Assembly (NCBI RefSeq): GCF_000474275.2 | Contig: NZ_ATAE01000050.1 | Coordinates: forward strand, 1 to 64,000 | DNA: 64,000 nucleotides | Origin: Alkalihalophilus marmarensis DSM 21297 | Lineage (GTDB): Bacteria; Bacillota; Bacilli; Bacillales; Bacillaceae_D | Direction: 5' to 3' | Shown: positions 45,202 to 54,973 of the stretch, piece by piece | Numbering within the stretch: position 1 is the first letter of the stretch | Layout of the letters: every line of letters begins with the position of its first letter | The notes under the pieces: generated by a model | Told to the model about the DNA's origin: nothing | The model's database searches: none | What the model saw: only the letters and a program-made list of their open reading frames with translations | Made by a program: the position numbers and the translations under genes

Positions 45202-46731
45202 ATGTTACTTGAAGCAGATGTGAAAGCCCAACTTAATGAGTACCTGAAACTCCTAGAAGGCGATATCCTTCTTAAAGTGAGTGCAGGTGACGATTCCGTA
45301 TCAAAAGATATGCTTGCACTAGTTGATGAGCTAGCATCCATGTCCTCTAAGATCTCTGTTAGACAAGCAGAGCTTGAGAGAACACCTAGCTTTAGTGTAA
45401 ACCGTATCGGAGAAGAGACAGGCGTTACATTTGCTGGTATTCCTCTAGGGCACGAGTTTACATCACTCGTGCTCGCTTTACTGCAAGTAAGTGGTAGAGC
45501 TCCAAAAGTTGATCAAAGCGTCATTGACCAGATCAAAAATATGGACGGGGAATATCACTTTGAAACGTATGTCAGCCTAAGCTGCCATAACTGTCCTGAT
45601 GTTGTTCAAGCACTGAATATGATGAGTGTCCTAAACCCTGGTATCACTCATACGATGATTGACGGTGCCGCATTTAAAGAAGAAGTAGAATCGAAAAATG
45701 TCATGGCTGTTCCTGCTGTCTATTTAGACGGTGAGTTCTTCAGCGGCGGACGCATTTCACTAGAAGAAATTTTAGCAAAATTGGGAACAGGTCCTGATGC
45801 TGCTGAACTTTCAAATAAAGACCCTTATGAAGTTCTTGTTGTTGGCGGAGGTCCTGCAGGAGCAAGTGCGGCGATCTATGCAGCACGTAAAGGGATCCGT
45901 ACAGGAATTGTTGCTGAACGTTTCGGCGGACAAGTCCTTGATACAATGAGCATTGAGAACTTTATTAGTGTGAAAAGCACAGAAGGTCCAAAGCTTGCAG
46001 CAAGCCTTGAAGAGCACGTAAAAGAGTACAACATTGATATTATGAACTTACAACGTGCGAAGAACCTTGAGAAAAACGACTTATTTGAGCTTGAGCTTGA
46101 AAATGGAGCTGTACTGAAAAGTAAGAGCGTCATTGTATCAACTGGGGCTCGCTGGCGTAATGTTGGCGTTCCAGGCGAACAAGAGTTCAAGAACAAAGGT
46201 GTCGCATACTGCCCTCACTGCGATGGTCCTCTATTTGAAGGAAAAGATGTTGCAGTTATCGGCGGCGGTAACTCAGGAATCGAAGCAGCAATTGACCTTG
46301 CTGGAATCGTAAACCACGTAACTGTCCTTGAATTCATGCCTGAACTAAAAGCGGATGAAGTTCTTCAAAAACGCTTATACAGCTTACCGAATGTAACGGT
46401 AGTGAAGAATGTTCAGACAAAAGAAATCACTGGTACAGACAGCGTAAATGGTATTACGTACATCGACCGTGAAACGGAAGAAGAGCATCATGTTGAATTA
46501 GCAGGTGTCTTCGTTCAAATCGGTCTTGTACCAAATACAGACTGGTTAGACGGTTTTGTTGAACGCAACCGTATGGGTGAGATTATGGTTGATAAGAGCG
46601 GTGCTACAACCGTTCCTGGCCTCTTCGCTGCAGGAGACTGCACAGACGGTCCTTACAACCAAATCATTATCTCAATGGGCTCAGGTGCGAATGCATCACT
46701 AGCAGCGTTTGATTATTTGATTAGAAATTAA
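45202..46731 (+). CDS. ahpF: Alkyl hydroperoxide reductase subunit F
   Basis: 509-residue NADH:disulfide flavoprotein that re-reduces AhpC. The N-terminal double thioredoxin fold carries [10 protein letters not shown] (CxxC near 128-131), then the thioredoxin-reductase-like part has FAD motif [19 protein letters not shown] (near 213), redox YCPHCDGPL (near 336) and NADH motif [17 protein letters not shown] 45202 with AAGGAGTG upstream. Confidence 0.97.
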   Translation: MLLEADVKAQLNEYLKLLEGDILLKVSAGDDSVSKDMLALVDELASMSSKISVRQAELERTPSFSVNRIGEETGVTFAGIPLGHEFTSLVLALLQVSGRAPKVDQSVIDQIKNMDGEYHFETYVSLSCHNCPDVVQALNMMSVLNPGITHTMIDGAAFKEEVESKNVMAVPAVYLDGEFFSGGRISLEEILAKLGTGPDAAELSNKDPYEVLVVGGGPAGASAAIYAARKGIRTGIVAERFGGQVLDTMSIENFISVKSTEGPKLAASLEEHVKEYNIDIMNLQRAKNLEKNDLFELELENGAVLKSKSVIVSTGARWRNVGVPGEQEFKNKGVAYCPHCDGPLFEGKDVAVIGGGNSGIEAAIDLAGIVNHVTVLEFMPELKADEVLQKRLYSLPNVTVVKNVQTKEITGTDSVNGITYIDRETEEEHHVELAGVFVQIGLVPNTDWLDGFVERNRMGEIMVDKSGATTVPGLFAAGDCTDGPYNQIIISMGSGANASLAAFDYLIRN

Positions 46732-46740
46732 TAAATGTAT

Positions 46741-46777
46741 AAAAAAAAGGCATCGAGTACATTCGATGCCTTTTTTA
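46741..46777. terminator. Terminator of ahpCF
   Basis: GGCATCGA/TCGATGCC stem followed by TTTTTT, A8 on the other side. Confidence 0.9.
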
Positions 46778-46801
46778 TTACTTATAATAATTAATCACAG
46801 A

Positions 46802-47008
46802 TCAAATCATATCTTTAAGCGTTTTTGACTGTTTATCTAGTTCTTCAGAAGCTTGAGAAATGCCTTCAAAATCAGTTGCCGTCAGCTTTATTTGTTCTTG
46901 ACTTTCTTTCATTTCCGCTTGTAAACGCTCATAACCAACCGTTACTTCATTCACTTCTTTTGAAATGCCTTGCATGTAATTCTTTACTTCAATTGAAAAA
47001 AGTGATTT
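46802..47008 (-). pseudogene. Remnant of a coiled-coil (possibly chemotaxis-receptor) C-terminus
   Basis: Open minus-strand frame of 68 codons with no good ribosome site, ending TGA at 46802. It reads as a heptad-rich helix (NYMQGISKEVNEVTVGYERL, then SQEQIKLTATDFEGISQASE and LDKQSKTLKDMI), reminiscent of the C-terminal end of methyl-accepting chemotaxis proteins. The upstream part is missing. Origin is a guess from composition and pattern. Confidence 0.35.
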
Positions 47009-47240
47009 TCACAAAAACTATCACTTGTTAAGTAAAACTTGTACACCAATGCCGGTGCAGTCGCTTAACCTAAAAAGAACAGCCATCGTTATTGAAGATG
47101 CCTGTTGAAATAGGGATATACAGTAAGTTAGTCTTTACTATTTCAGTCCTGTTATAGATCTAATGTAAAAAGACAGACACAACCTTTTGGTCGGCAGTCT
47201 CATTGGACTATTTTCTATGTGAAACATAAATATGCTTTTT
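47009..47240. other. Gene-free spacer
   Basis: Together with the preceding remnant this makes about 460 bp without an intact gene between ahpF and the EamA transporter. I see no hairpin with a T run or any ORF with a ribosome site here. Confidence 0.4.
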
Positions 47241-48098
47241 TCAACTCTGCTTCACACTTAAGATCGTCACTGTCACTAGGATGATTGCCATACCTCCAAG
47301 CTGGGTTACTGTAAGCAGTTCACTCAGAACCATAAATCCAAAAAGGGACGCAGTAACGGGTTCCACCATTGCAATAATTGAAGCTGATGTCGGTGATGTT
47401 TTTTTCAAACCAACTACATACAAGAAGAATGACACTCCTGCTCCGAAAATTCCTAAAAGAATGATCCATCCTAAGTCAGGTGAGTAAAAGACGGAAGCTG
47501 CTTCGCTGTGGTCAATGAAAAGCAGCGTTATGATCGTAAAGGCAAGAAATGCAATCGTTAAAATTCCTTGCGGCTGCCCATGGCGGGATGCATATTTAAA
47601 ACCAAAAATGAACAAGGCATACGATAACCCTGCACCGAGTCCTGTCATAAGCCCAAGTAAAGTGATGCCCTCAGAGCCAATGCTGTACACCTCTGTCAAT
47701 AATACGACTCCAGCTATCACAAAACCAATAGCCACACATTTAAATAAAGAAGCCTGTTCAAGACGGAATATAAAAGAGATAAGGAGAACAAAAATAGGTG
47801 CGGTATACATCAATGTGGCTGCTACAGCAACACTGCCCTCAGAGATACTGACAAAATAAAAAACAAAATTCCCTGCTACGCCAATACCTGCAACAACAGA
47901 CCACCACAACAACGGTTTATTCCACCGGGTCGGCTGGAACAAGAACCAAATAAGAATGCATACTAGACCTACTGCTCCCCTATAAAAAGAAATGACTAGA
48001 GGATTCCAGCCTTTATCCATTAAGAAGCCGCCTAGCCCTCCGGAAATGCCCCATAAAATAGCTGCTATAATAACTAATCCTAAACCACCAACACGCAT
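47241..48098 (-). CDS. EamA/DMT-family transporter
   Basis: 285-residue membrane protein with ten helices in two EamA halves (IIAAILWGISGGLGGFLMDK, later ILLGIFGAGVSFFLYVVGLK and SIIAMVEPVTASLFGFMVLS). Drug/metabolite transporter superfamily, usually exporting amino acids or metabolites; substrate unknown. ATG 48098 with GGAGG five bases upstream. Confidence 0.88.
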   Translation of the reverse strand: MRVGGLGLVIIAAILWGISGGLGGFLMDKGWNPLVISFYRGAVGLVCILIWFLFQPTRWNKPLLWWSVVAGIGVAGNFVFYFVSISEGSVAVAATLMYTAPIFVLLISFIFRLEQASLFKCVAIGFVIAGVVLLTEVYSIGSEGITLLGLMTGLGAGLSYALFIFGFKYASRHGQPQGILTIAFLAFTIITLLFIDHSEAASVFYSPDLGWIILLGIFGAGVSFFLYVVGLKKTSPTSASIIAMVEPVTASLFGFMVLSELLTVTQLGGMAIILVTVTILSVKQS

Positions 48099-48262
48099 AA
48101 GTACCTCCACATAACTAATTTCATCTGTAAAGATATGTATACCTGTTAGTGGAGGTTTTATAACTTAAATTTTTAGTACGTGTTATGTGGAAGGCATGGT
48201 TTTTTAAGTGAGACACCAATGGTACGGCTCAGCATTTTGATCAGATATTGATAGCTTATTGA

Positions 48263-48985
48263 TTATAATGATCTCAAACTCTCAGTCAGCAAGTAAATCC
48301 CTGTAAACAATAAGATTATATATGTAACTATTCGAAAAGCATTTTGATTAATCCTTTTAAATAATCGTTGTCCCAAATACAATCCAACAAAAACCAATGG
48401 CAAGGCCCATAAACTTGATATCCAGATTTCCTTATTTGTTCCAGCAAAAGTCACTTGGATGATTAAACTAACAAAGTATATAAATAGATAAAAGGCTAGT
48501 GTAGTCCCTCTTAATTTTTCTTTTTGAGTTTCTATTCCTGAAAAATATAATAATAATGGGGGTCCGGGCATACCAATACTTGTTGTGAATGAACCTGAGA
48601 GTCCACCAACAATTAAATCTTTCTTCTTATTTTGGTTAATTCGGAACTTAAGAATGAGCATTATTGTTAATGCTAAGATAATAAGGCTTACTCCCAACTT
48701 TAATCTATTTATATCAACTAGCAAGAAGATCATAATTCCAATGGGCAGGCCCGTAACACTTCCTACCACAAATCTCGGAAGGATGCTAAAATCAATATCC
48801 TTTCTAATTTTCATTATTAATGCACTAGAAATAATTAAAGACAATATTAAGTTTATTTGAATTGCCTCAATTGGTTCAAATATCAATAAAAGAAATGGAG
48901 TAGCCAAAATTGAAAATCCGAACCCCGTAGCCGTTTGAAGTACGGAAGCGCCTAAAATGATTATAATAAATGCTATTATCTCCAT
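48263..48985 (-). CDS. TauE/SafE-family anion exporter
   Basis: 240-residue membrane protein, about seven to eight helices, with the TauE/SafE signature TGFGFSILATPFLLLIFEPI near the N-terminus and the mid-protein repeat GGLSGSFTTSIGMPGPPLLL. The family exports sulfite, sulfoacetate and similar organosulfonates. More AT-rich than its left neighbours. It is the last gene before the recombinase, so it may be core or an island passenger. Confidence 0.85.
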   Translation of the reverse strand: MEIIAFIIIILGASVLQTATGFGFSILATPFLLLIFEPIEAIQINLILSLIISSALIMKIRKDIDFSILPRFVVGSVTGLPIGIMIFLLVDINRLKLGVSLIILALTIMLILKFRINQNKKKDLIVGGLSGSFTTSIGMPGPPLLLYFSGIETQKEKLRGTTLAFYLFIYFVSLIIQVTFAGTNKEIWISSLWALPLVFVGLYLGQRLFKRINQNAFRIVTYIILLFTGIYLLTESLRSL

Positions 48986-49016
48986 GAAACACCCACTTTT
49001 CTTAACAAAAAAATAA

Positions 49017-49040
49017 AGATACCGTTAATAAACAGTATCT
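49017..49040 (-). terminator. Terminator of the serine recombinase gene
   Basis: AGATACTGTT/AACGGTATCT (one G-T pair) with a TATT loop, then TTTATTTTTTT on the minus strand. Confidence 0.85.
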
Positions 49041-49107
49041 CTTCTATAACTAATTTAACATTTCATTAATTATTAGACTATCCAAAACTAGTCCCACCCT
49101 CTGTTAT

Positions 49108-50712
49108 TCAACTATTTATGATAAGGTTCACCATACCTTCTTGAACCCTAAAACTCAAATTAGCAGAAGGGGATTCCTCTGAATCCCCTTTATTATCTAC
49201 ATCTAATCCTTTTTGAAAACTAAATTGCACTTCCTTTATTGATTTACCCTCGACTTTTACTTGAGTCACAAGCTTCCTCACTAATGATTGTTGCTTCGGC
49301 TTATCAAGTAATCGAATTACTTTACCAACTTTTGAAAATAACAACATGATTTCATTACTATCAAAGTTTGAATCTTTACTTCTTTCCAAAGATATCATAG
49401 CTGCTTTAATCTCTAATTCTATACTAGCGATCTTATCTGTCACCTCTTGAATTCTTATCCGAACTGTATTTTTATAATTATCATTACCTTCCAATAACTC
49501 ATCAAATAATTTACTCTCTTTACTTTTTAGTGTTTTTAATTCTCTTTTTTTACGTTCTAAATTCTTTTCGATTTCCGTGCTTTGGTTATTAAGTTTCGAT
49601 ACACTTTTTAGCATAGTTTCTATAATCTCCGGTTTTGCAATTGCCTGTTGAAAAATAGCTAAAAACTCTTCCTCAACCTTATTTTTTGCTATCGAATTCG
49701 CCTTACAACGTTTATATGTTTGATACTGATTACAGGAGTAATATTCATATACCTTGTCTTTTCTTTTAACTATTTGAATAGACATCCCATAGCCGCAGTC
49801 TGGACATCTTAATAATCCACTAAGCAAGTGTTTACCATCAAAACGTTTCATAGTATGACGAGGGTTATTTTCAATCCTCTGCTGTACTTCTTCAAATACT
49901 GCTTTATTAATTATAGCTTTATGTATCCCTTTACTTAATATAAGCTCCTCATTGTACTTTCTCTTCCTTTTGTATTCACTATCTAACTTATTCCACTCTT
50001 TTCTATAAGCCCATCTAATCTGACCACGATATGTAGGATTTCTAAGAATTTCTTTTATGCCAACCCCATTAAAATTTTTTCCTTTTTTGGTCTTCCACCC
50101 TTTGTCATTTAGCTCCTTTGAAATGGCTTTATATCCCTTACCTTTAAGGTACTCATTAAAGATGTACACTATTATCTCTGCTTCTTTTCTATTTACAAGC
50201 AACTTCTTATCCACTAAATCATAACCTAAAGGCGGAGAACCTCCATTCCACTCTCCCTGACGAGCCTTTTGTTCCATACCCCCTTTTACCTGTAAGATAA
50301 TATTATCTCGTTCCATTTCAGCAAAAATTGCTGCCATCATCAGAAAATATTTACCGGTCACTGAAGAGGTATCAATTTTATCTTCAATAGAAATAAATTT
50401 AACTCCTAAATTTTCGAAATGCTCAGCTATACTAGCCACATCTGATATCTTTCTGCTTAACCTACTTAATTTATAAACTAATACATAATCGATATTATAC
50501 TCTCTTACATAGTTAAGTAATTCCTTAAGACCTTCTCTTTTTTCTATCGTAGATCCGGATTTACCCCTATCCTGAAATGTGCGATTTAGATTCCACCCTT
50601 CATTTTTGCACCTAGTATGAATGACTGATTTTTGATTCTCTAAACTATACCCATCTGTAGCTTGTTCTTCCGTTGATACTCGAATATAACCAACCGCATT
50701 AATAATTCCCAT
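49108..50712 (-). CDS. Large serine recombinase (site-specific integrase)
   Basis: 534-residue large serine recombinase. Catalytic domain at the N-terminus (GYIRVSTEEQATDGYSLENQ, nucleophile Ser about 13), then the Recombinase domain (about 165-270), a zinc-ribbon domain (LRCPDCGYGM and YYSCNQYQTYKRCKA, about 305-345) and a long coiled coil (about 375-460). Such enzymes integrate and excise phages, ICEs and SCC elements. Its 3' end carries a copy of the 19-nt sequence also found at the end of the RlmH-like gene. ATG with AAAGGAG upstream. Confidence 0.93.
   Translation of the reverse strand: MGIINAVGYIRVSTEEQATDGYSLENQKSVIHTRCKNEGWNLNRTFQDRGKSGSTIEKREGLKELLNYVREYNIDYVLVYKLSRLSRKISDVASIAEHFENLGVKFISIEDKIDTSSVTGKYFLMMAAIFAEMERDNIILQVKGGMEQKARQGEWNGGSPPLGYDLVDKKLLVNRKEAEIIVYIFNEYLKGKGYKAISKELNDKGWKTKKGKNFNGVGIKEILRNPTYRGQIRWAYRKEWNKLDSEYKRKRKYNEELILSKGIHKAIINKAVFEEVQQRIENNPRHTMKRFDGKHLLSGLLRCPDCGYGMSIQIVKRKDKVYEYYSCNQYQTYKRCKANSIAKNKVEEEFLAIFQQAIAKPEIIETMLKSVSKLNNQSTEIEKNLERKKRELKTLKSKESKLFDELLEGNDNYKNTVRIRIQEVTDKIASIELEIKAAMISLERSKDSNFDSNEIMLLFSKVGKVIRLLDKPKQQSLVRKLVTQVKVEGKSIKEVQFSFQKGLDVDNKGDSEESPSANLSFRVQEGMVNLIINS
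49112..49130 (-). repeat. Left copy of a 19-nt island-end sequence
   Basis: Read on the minus strand it is TGAACCTTATCATAAATAG and overlaps the recombinase stop codon. It matches the copy at 63664-63682 at 18 of 19 positions, in inverted orientation. Candidate attachment-site core. Confidence 0.55.
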
Positions 50713-50786
50713 ATTATTACAACTCCTTTTTTTGGTCTATTATACCTCTAAATTTGAATTATTTCGACTGAATATATTTTACATTT

Positions 50787-50936
50787 TTATTTTATGATTA
50801 AATCTACAAGTTCCTGTTTATCGTATTCTTCTAATAAACCTTCAATTTGAAATAATAAATCTTTAGCGAAATCTGAGATAATATCTTTATTTCTCTCTTC
50901 TTCAGTTTTTAACAGATCATTTAACCCCTTAGACAT
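50787..50936 (-). CDS. Small acidic helical protein (49 aa)
   Basis: Short ORF starting MSKGLNDLLKTEEERNKDII and ending ELVDLIIK, predicted helical, rich in Glu/Asp/Lys. GGGGTG lies about 9 nt before the ATG, similar to other island genes. It lies just upstream of the recombinase, same strand. Could be a recombination directionality factor, since these are often small and next to the recombinase, but nothing in the sequence proves it. Confidence 0.5.
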   Translation of the reverse strand: MSKGLNDLLKTEEERNKDIISDFAKDLLFQIEGLLEEYDKQELVDLIIK

Positions 50937-51064
50937 ATTACAAGCACCCCGACAAGTATATTTAGAGCTTAAACCCTATACATGTATGGGAGATCTCTTG
51001 AAAAATGTCATAAATTAATCTATGTTAGGTAGACATTTATCAAAGTGTCAAAAACCAAAAATAA

Positions 51065-51121
51065 AACACTTATACTTAGGATTCACTAAAGAATAGTTAG
51101 TGAATGTAAGTATAAGTGTTA
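51065..51121 (-). terminator. Extended hairpin terminator
   Basis: Two nested paired blocks: outer AACACTTATACTTA with its complement, inner ATTCACTAA with its complement. On the minus strand the hairpin is followed by TTTTATTTTT. Stem of over 20 bp, longer than needed for termination. Confidence 0.75.
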
Positions 51122-51137
51122 AAATCTTCTAAATGTT

Positions 51138-52028
51138 TTACTCCGACATATAAGTAAGCCTGTACATCGCTAGACTTAAGTATATGAACAGAAGTATTAA
51201 CTGACTATAAAATAAACTCAAAATATAACCCTTAGTGAGATTATCATTGTATGTATCTAGGGGGTACGGTAAAAGTAGGCTAGGTAAAATAATACCTACT
51301 ATACTTGCATATAATAAAACCAATACACCACTCCAAACCCATACTGGTTTACCATAGTCTTTTAATATCTCCTTTTGAGCTTTTTTCTGTAATACTAGGA
51401 TTTTTATATCATCCTCCAGCCTCTCCTGCTCCTTAACATAATAACTATAGTTAGTATTCGGGCTAACTCTGTCAATATCTATACAGTAGTCATCGATACC
51501 GGGAGAGTCTGCCATAAACCCCAATACCCCTGGTACTGGTGGAGGTTGGATTATTCTTTTAACATTAATGAATATTTTCTCATACCAATCTAACCTATTT
51601 TCATATTTGAGGTTTCTATAATTAGCTTTGAAAGCTTTAAAAGATGCATATTCACTTACTTGTAATTCACGTTCTATCTCATCAATCATATCCTTAAGTT
51701 GATTATAATATGGAGTCAATTGTTCAACTGTCAGTCTGGAAAAATGATCTTCTTCTACAATTTCTTTCAATGAACGGTCCTGATAAATTTTCCTAATGTT
51801 ATAGCTTGATACAAAGTGATTAAGGTCATCTTCAAAAAGGTACTTCTCAACACTATTTATTATTTCTTTCTTAGCTATTAAGTCATTATCAATTTCTTTG
51901 ATCTTCCGTATTACTGAGTTTTGTTCACTAGCTAGTGAAATTACCCTGCTCACTAAAAAACCACCTATAATAGCCACTAGGGCTGCTGTTGAAGTAATTA
52001 TGGTTGATATTAGGTTATTTAAATCCAT
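51138..52028 (-). CDS. Membrane protein of unknown function, island gene
   Basis: 296 residues: one N-terminal transmembrane helix (about 8-28, TIITSTAALVAIIGGFLVSR), a long charged helical region with coiled-coil character (about 30-210), and two C-terminal helices (about 230-255 and 270-290, ending YLSLAMYRLTYMSE). No family recognised. I set the start at ATG 52028 because GGGGGA lies 8 nt upstream; the track of codons to 52115 has no such site. Topology suggests a cytoplasmic middle domain held by membrane ends. Confidence 0.65.
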   Translation of the reverse strand: MDLNNLISTIITSTAALVAIIGGFLVSRVISLASEQNSVIRKIKEIDNDLIAKKEIINSVEKYLFEDDLNHFVSSYNIRKIYQDRSLKEIVEEDHFSRLTVEQLTPYYNQLKDMIDEIERELQVSEYASFKAFKANYRNLKYENRLDWYEKIFINVKRIIQPPPVPGVLGFMADSPGIDDYCIDIDRVSPNTNYSYYVKEQERLEDDIKILVLQKKAQKEILKDYGKPVWVWSGVLVLLYASIVGIILPSLLLPYPLDTYNDNLTKGYILSLFYSQLILLFIYLSLAMYRLTYMSE

Positions 52029-52173
52029 GTTGCCCATCCCCCATTTAAGCAATAAATCAGAATACGATGATTTACACCTATAAAGTCTTGCCGTATAAAA
52101 GTCACTTTCTATCATAATAACCGTTAATTAAATAGCTATAGAATTCACCGAAACATAGAGCTAATTTAAACAA

Positions 52174-52782
52174 CTAGCCTCTAAGAGACTCATACTCCCT
52201 TACTTTTTTATAAAAGGTAGATCGCTTCATACCGACTCTACTTATAAAATCATTGGTTCTTAAATCTCCAGAACGCCATTGCTTATAATTATCAAACCAA
52301 TCTTCAGGCAACTTCTTAACAGGCCTACCCAAATGCTTTCCCTTGGCTTTAGCTGCTGAAATTCCCTCTGTTTGACGTTGCACTAGTGTTTCTCTTTCTT
52401 GTTGAGCCAACGTAGTATATACTTCAATCAAGATTGAATTTACCATATCTAAAACCCATTCTTAACCCTCTGGGTAGTCTTGCATAGTCGTAGGCATATC
52501 TATAACTTTAACCCTTATCCCGTTCTTCTTGAATGTTTCTAAATACTCTTTGATTTGTACTTTATTCCTACCAAGTCGATCTATTGATTTGATATATAGT
52601 GTGTCTCCACTCCGCATTGCCTTAAGCATGTTCTGAAACCCTTCTCGATCCATACTCTTCCCGCTTGCCTTATCACTATATATATACTTTTCATCAGAAA
52701 CATACTGTTTAATCACTTTTAGTTGTCTATCCAAGTTTTGCTCTTTTGTGGAAACCCTCATATAACCAAAAGAAATATTCAC
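52174..52782 (-). pseudogene. Small serine resolvase interrupted by an in-frame TAA
   Basis: Reads as one resolvase/invertase of about 202 codons: catalytic domain FGYMRVSTKEQNLDRQ, ASGKSMDREGFQNMLKAM and RSGDTLYIKSIDRLGRNK, then NSILIEVYTTLAQQERETLV and the C-terminal helix-turn-helix (RTNDFISRVGMKRSTFYKKV). At 52462-52464 a TAA replaces the expected Gln (family YPEGQEWVLD, here YPEG-stop-EWVLD), consistent with one CAA to TAA change. Both halves remain in frame. Start GTG 52782 with GGGGG seven bases upstream. Confidence 0.85.
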
Positions 52783-53004
52783 TGCCATACCCCCTACTTA
52801 TAAAGTGGTTGTATGTTACCGTTATAGTACAAAAAGGTCAAATACTTTTTAGACATCCATAAAGGTCAAAATAAATACTAAATAGACTCCCTATAGGACA
52901 CACAGAGAACGTCTATAAAGGGGTACCTTTTTACACATGATTATATTACAAAAAGAGAACTATAGTAGCTCTCCTTAAAATACTCGCTAAGTATGTTTCT
53001 CTTA

Positions 53005-53694
53005 TTATGCGTTACCTAGCAAGGGATTTAAACGATTGTATTCTTGTTTAATTTTGATTATGTCTCCTGACAAATCATCTATATCCAAAATACTCGATCG
53101 TGAAGACCCATTACCTTTCTCAAATACTATTGTAGGGGTTGGTAACTTTGCATCATTCCGCCAGTAAGCTGGTAATTTAACAGACAAGTGTGCATAAAAA
53201 TCTTGTTTGTCTACTTTAAGAAAACCACTATATTCTTCTCTAATAATTAAAAACATAAATTCGTACAATGTTAGGTTTATAATTTCCCCAGCTTTAAATA
53301 CATGGTTATAAAAATCAACCTCAGGGTTAATGCCAGATTTTTTATCTTTAGTGACGTCTTTTAATAATGATACTTGGATATCTATATCTGATCTAAGACT
53401 TACTCCAACTGGTGTAGAGCAACTTTCTTCTATATACCCCATATATAGACTTCTTACTTTACGTGTTGTTTTTTTTGAAGACAGTCCTAGTAACGTTATA
53501 AAGTGTAATGAATCAGATTTACTCCCCAACTTATCAAATTCTTCATTACTCATGGTATCGATTATCTCTTGTCCTATAGAAAGCACCTCTGCATTGGCTT
53601 TAGTTTGTTTATAGTAAACTTTTTTATTCTTATTATAAGACTTAGAACTTTCACTAGGTGTGCTTTTCTTAAGATTTATGTCATTGTTCCCCAC
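53005..53694 (-). CDS. Unknown island protein (229 aa)
   Basis: Soluble protein with a Lys/Ser/Asn-rich disordered N-terminus (about 1-35) and a compact remainder (MSNEEFDKLGSKSDSLHFIT, LYEFMFLIIREEYSGFLKV, YAHLSVKLPAYWRND). No family recognised. GTG start with AGGAGG 8 nt upstream. Third of a minus-strand run with the two genes behind it (54973 to 53833), though a strong terminator separates it from the 53833 gene. Confidence 0.6.
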   Translation of the reverse strand: MGNNDINLKKSTPSESSKSYNKNKKVYYKQTKANAEVLSIGQEIIDTMSNEEFDKLGSKSDSLHFITLLGLSSKKTTRKVRSLYMGYIEESCSTPVGVSLRSDIDIQVSLLKDVTKDKKSGINPEVDFYNHVFKAGEIINLTLYEFMFLIIREEYSGFLKVDKQDFYAHLSVKLPAYWRNDAKLPTPTIVFEKGNGSSRSSILDIDDLSGDIIKIKQEYNRLNPLLGNA

Positions 53695-53783
53695 TTATAC
53701 TACCTCCTAATACCCGCAACTTTAATACTATGCTATCAAAATTATAAGTGTTATCACAGCATTTAAATTTAAAAATAAAATAA

Positions 53784-53819
53784 GTTAGAGCCTTCTATCT
53801 ATTTAAAGAAGGCTCTAAC
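53784..53819 (-). terminator. Terminator of the 53833 gene
   Basis: GTTAGAGCCTTCT/AGAAGGCTCTAAC arms, then TTATTTTATTTTT on the minus strand. Confidence 0.85.
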
Positions 53820-53832
53820 ACAAAAGCATTTA

Positions 53833-54543
53833 TTAAGCTTGCGGGATTGCGTCTTGAATTTGTCTTTGAAAATCATAAGGCTTACCTTGTTCTCCTTTAT
53901 CAACATCACCTGAAAGCAGCTGAAGAATTACTTTTCTTTCTTCATACAACATATGGTCATTAGACGTTAGTATATACATGATATAAGCAAGCTTCTCTTC
54001 ATTATATTGACCTAACCTTCGTTCTATATGCACCTTAGAAAATATTAATAGTAATTTTATTTCTTTTTTACATTCTGCTAAAGACAGGTTTGCCCATTTA
54101 GGTTGTGGTAGAAGTTCCAAAAATTCTTTTAACATATAATTTGAAGGTAACACCTTACCTGTACATATGTGAAACTGTGTTAGTGCTTCTTCAATTTTCC
54201 CTCTCACAATCAAATCTATAGTATCAGCTCCTATCTTATTGGCTAATTTCTTAGATAAATAACTTACTGAAGCTTCTACACTATTTTTACTTTTTGCTCC
54301 TATTTCTTCTTTTGTTTTAGTATAGTTACAAGAACTTCTTATAAAAATTATAGCTTTCTCCCTAGATCTTGCCTGCTTAGTCCAACTATCATCATCTTTT
54401 ATATATTTAAAAATCATTTTAAGTAGTGCAAGCTGGTGTCTCTCTATATAGTCATCTTCTCCGTGAAATTCTTTCAACCTTATTCTGTCCTCAATTAATT
54501 CTCTTGCTTCAACATACTGTCGGAAAATAGTTTTATTAGCCAT
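53833..54543 (-). CDS. Unknown island protein with possible helix-turn-helix (236 aa)
   Basis: Helical soluble protein. Residues about 73-112 (TKEEIGAKSKNSVEASVSYL followed by SKKLANKIGADTIDLIV) look like a sigma-type or AraC-type helix-turn-helix and resemble a segment of the neighbouring 136-aa protein. No family recognised; a regulator or replication-associated protein is possible. ATG preceded by the island motif GGGGGTA at 7 nt. Confidence 0.6.
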   Translation of the reverse strand: MANKTIFRQYVEARELIEDRIRLKEFHGEDDYIERHQLALLKMIFKYIKDDDSWTKQARSREKAIIFIRSSCNYTKTKEEIGAKSKNSVEASVSYLSKKLANKIGADTIDLIVRGKIEEALTQFHICTGKVLPSNYMLKEFLELLPQPKWANLSLAECKKEIKLLLIFSKVHIERRLGQYNEEKLAYIMYILTSNDHMLYEERKVILQLLSGDVDKGEQGKPYDFQRQIQDAIPQA

Positions 54544-54562
54544 TAGAATACCCCCTTATAAC

Positions 54563-54973
54563 TCACCTGAAATACCCCTTCCTTATTGAAGCTACTCTTG
54601 AAATGAGCTCCCCCCTTATTTTTTCTATTTCTGACTGTGTTTGGCATTGAACAATCATATCAATAATTAAATATCCTCCTATTAGGTACTCTATACGACT
54701 ATCAAAATACAAGATTGATGCTCTAATGCTATCAACAGAGACACCTGATTTCTGCGATTCTTCATTCTTATTAATATACCTATTACTCCAAAGCTCATAC
54801 TTATGAAGTGATTTTTCAGTTGATCTCCCAACGTTGTTGATGATAATTAAAATATCCTCAAATAAATCTACCTTCGCTGCTATTAATTCTTCACCATTGC
54901 TATCGTTATCTAAGCTTAATTTTAATTCACTAATACCAGTTTCAATCCTTTCCCAAAACAATTGCTTCTTCAT
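54563..54973 (-). CDS. Unknown island protein (136 aa)
   Basis: Helical protein with central segment GVSVDSIRASILYFDSRIEY then LIGGYLIIDMIV that aligns by eye with the helix-turn-helix-like part of the next gene, 19 nt downstream. The two probably form a transcription unit and could be distant paralogues. No family recognised. ATG with AGGAGG upstream. Confidence 0.6.
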   Translation of the reverse strand: MKKQLFWERIETGISELKLSLDNDSNGEELIAAKVDLFEDILIIINNVGRSTEKSLHKYELWSNRYINKNEESQKSGVSVDSIRASILYFDSRIEYLIGGYLIIDMIVQCQTQSEIEKIRGELISRVASIRKGYFR

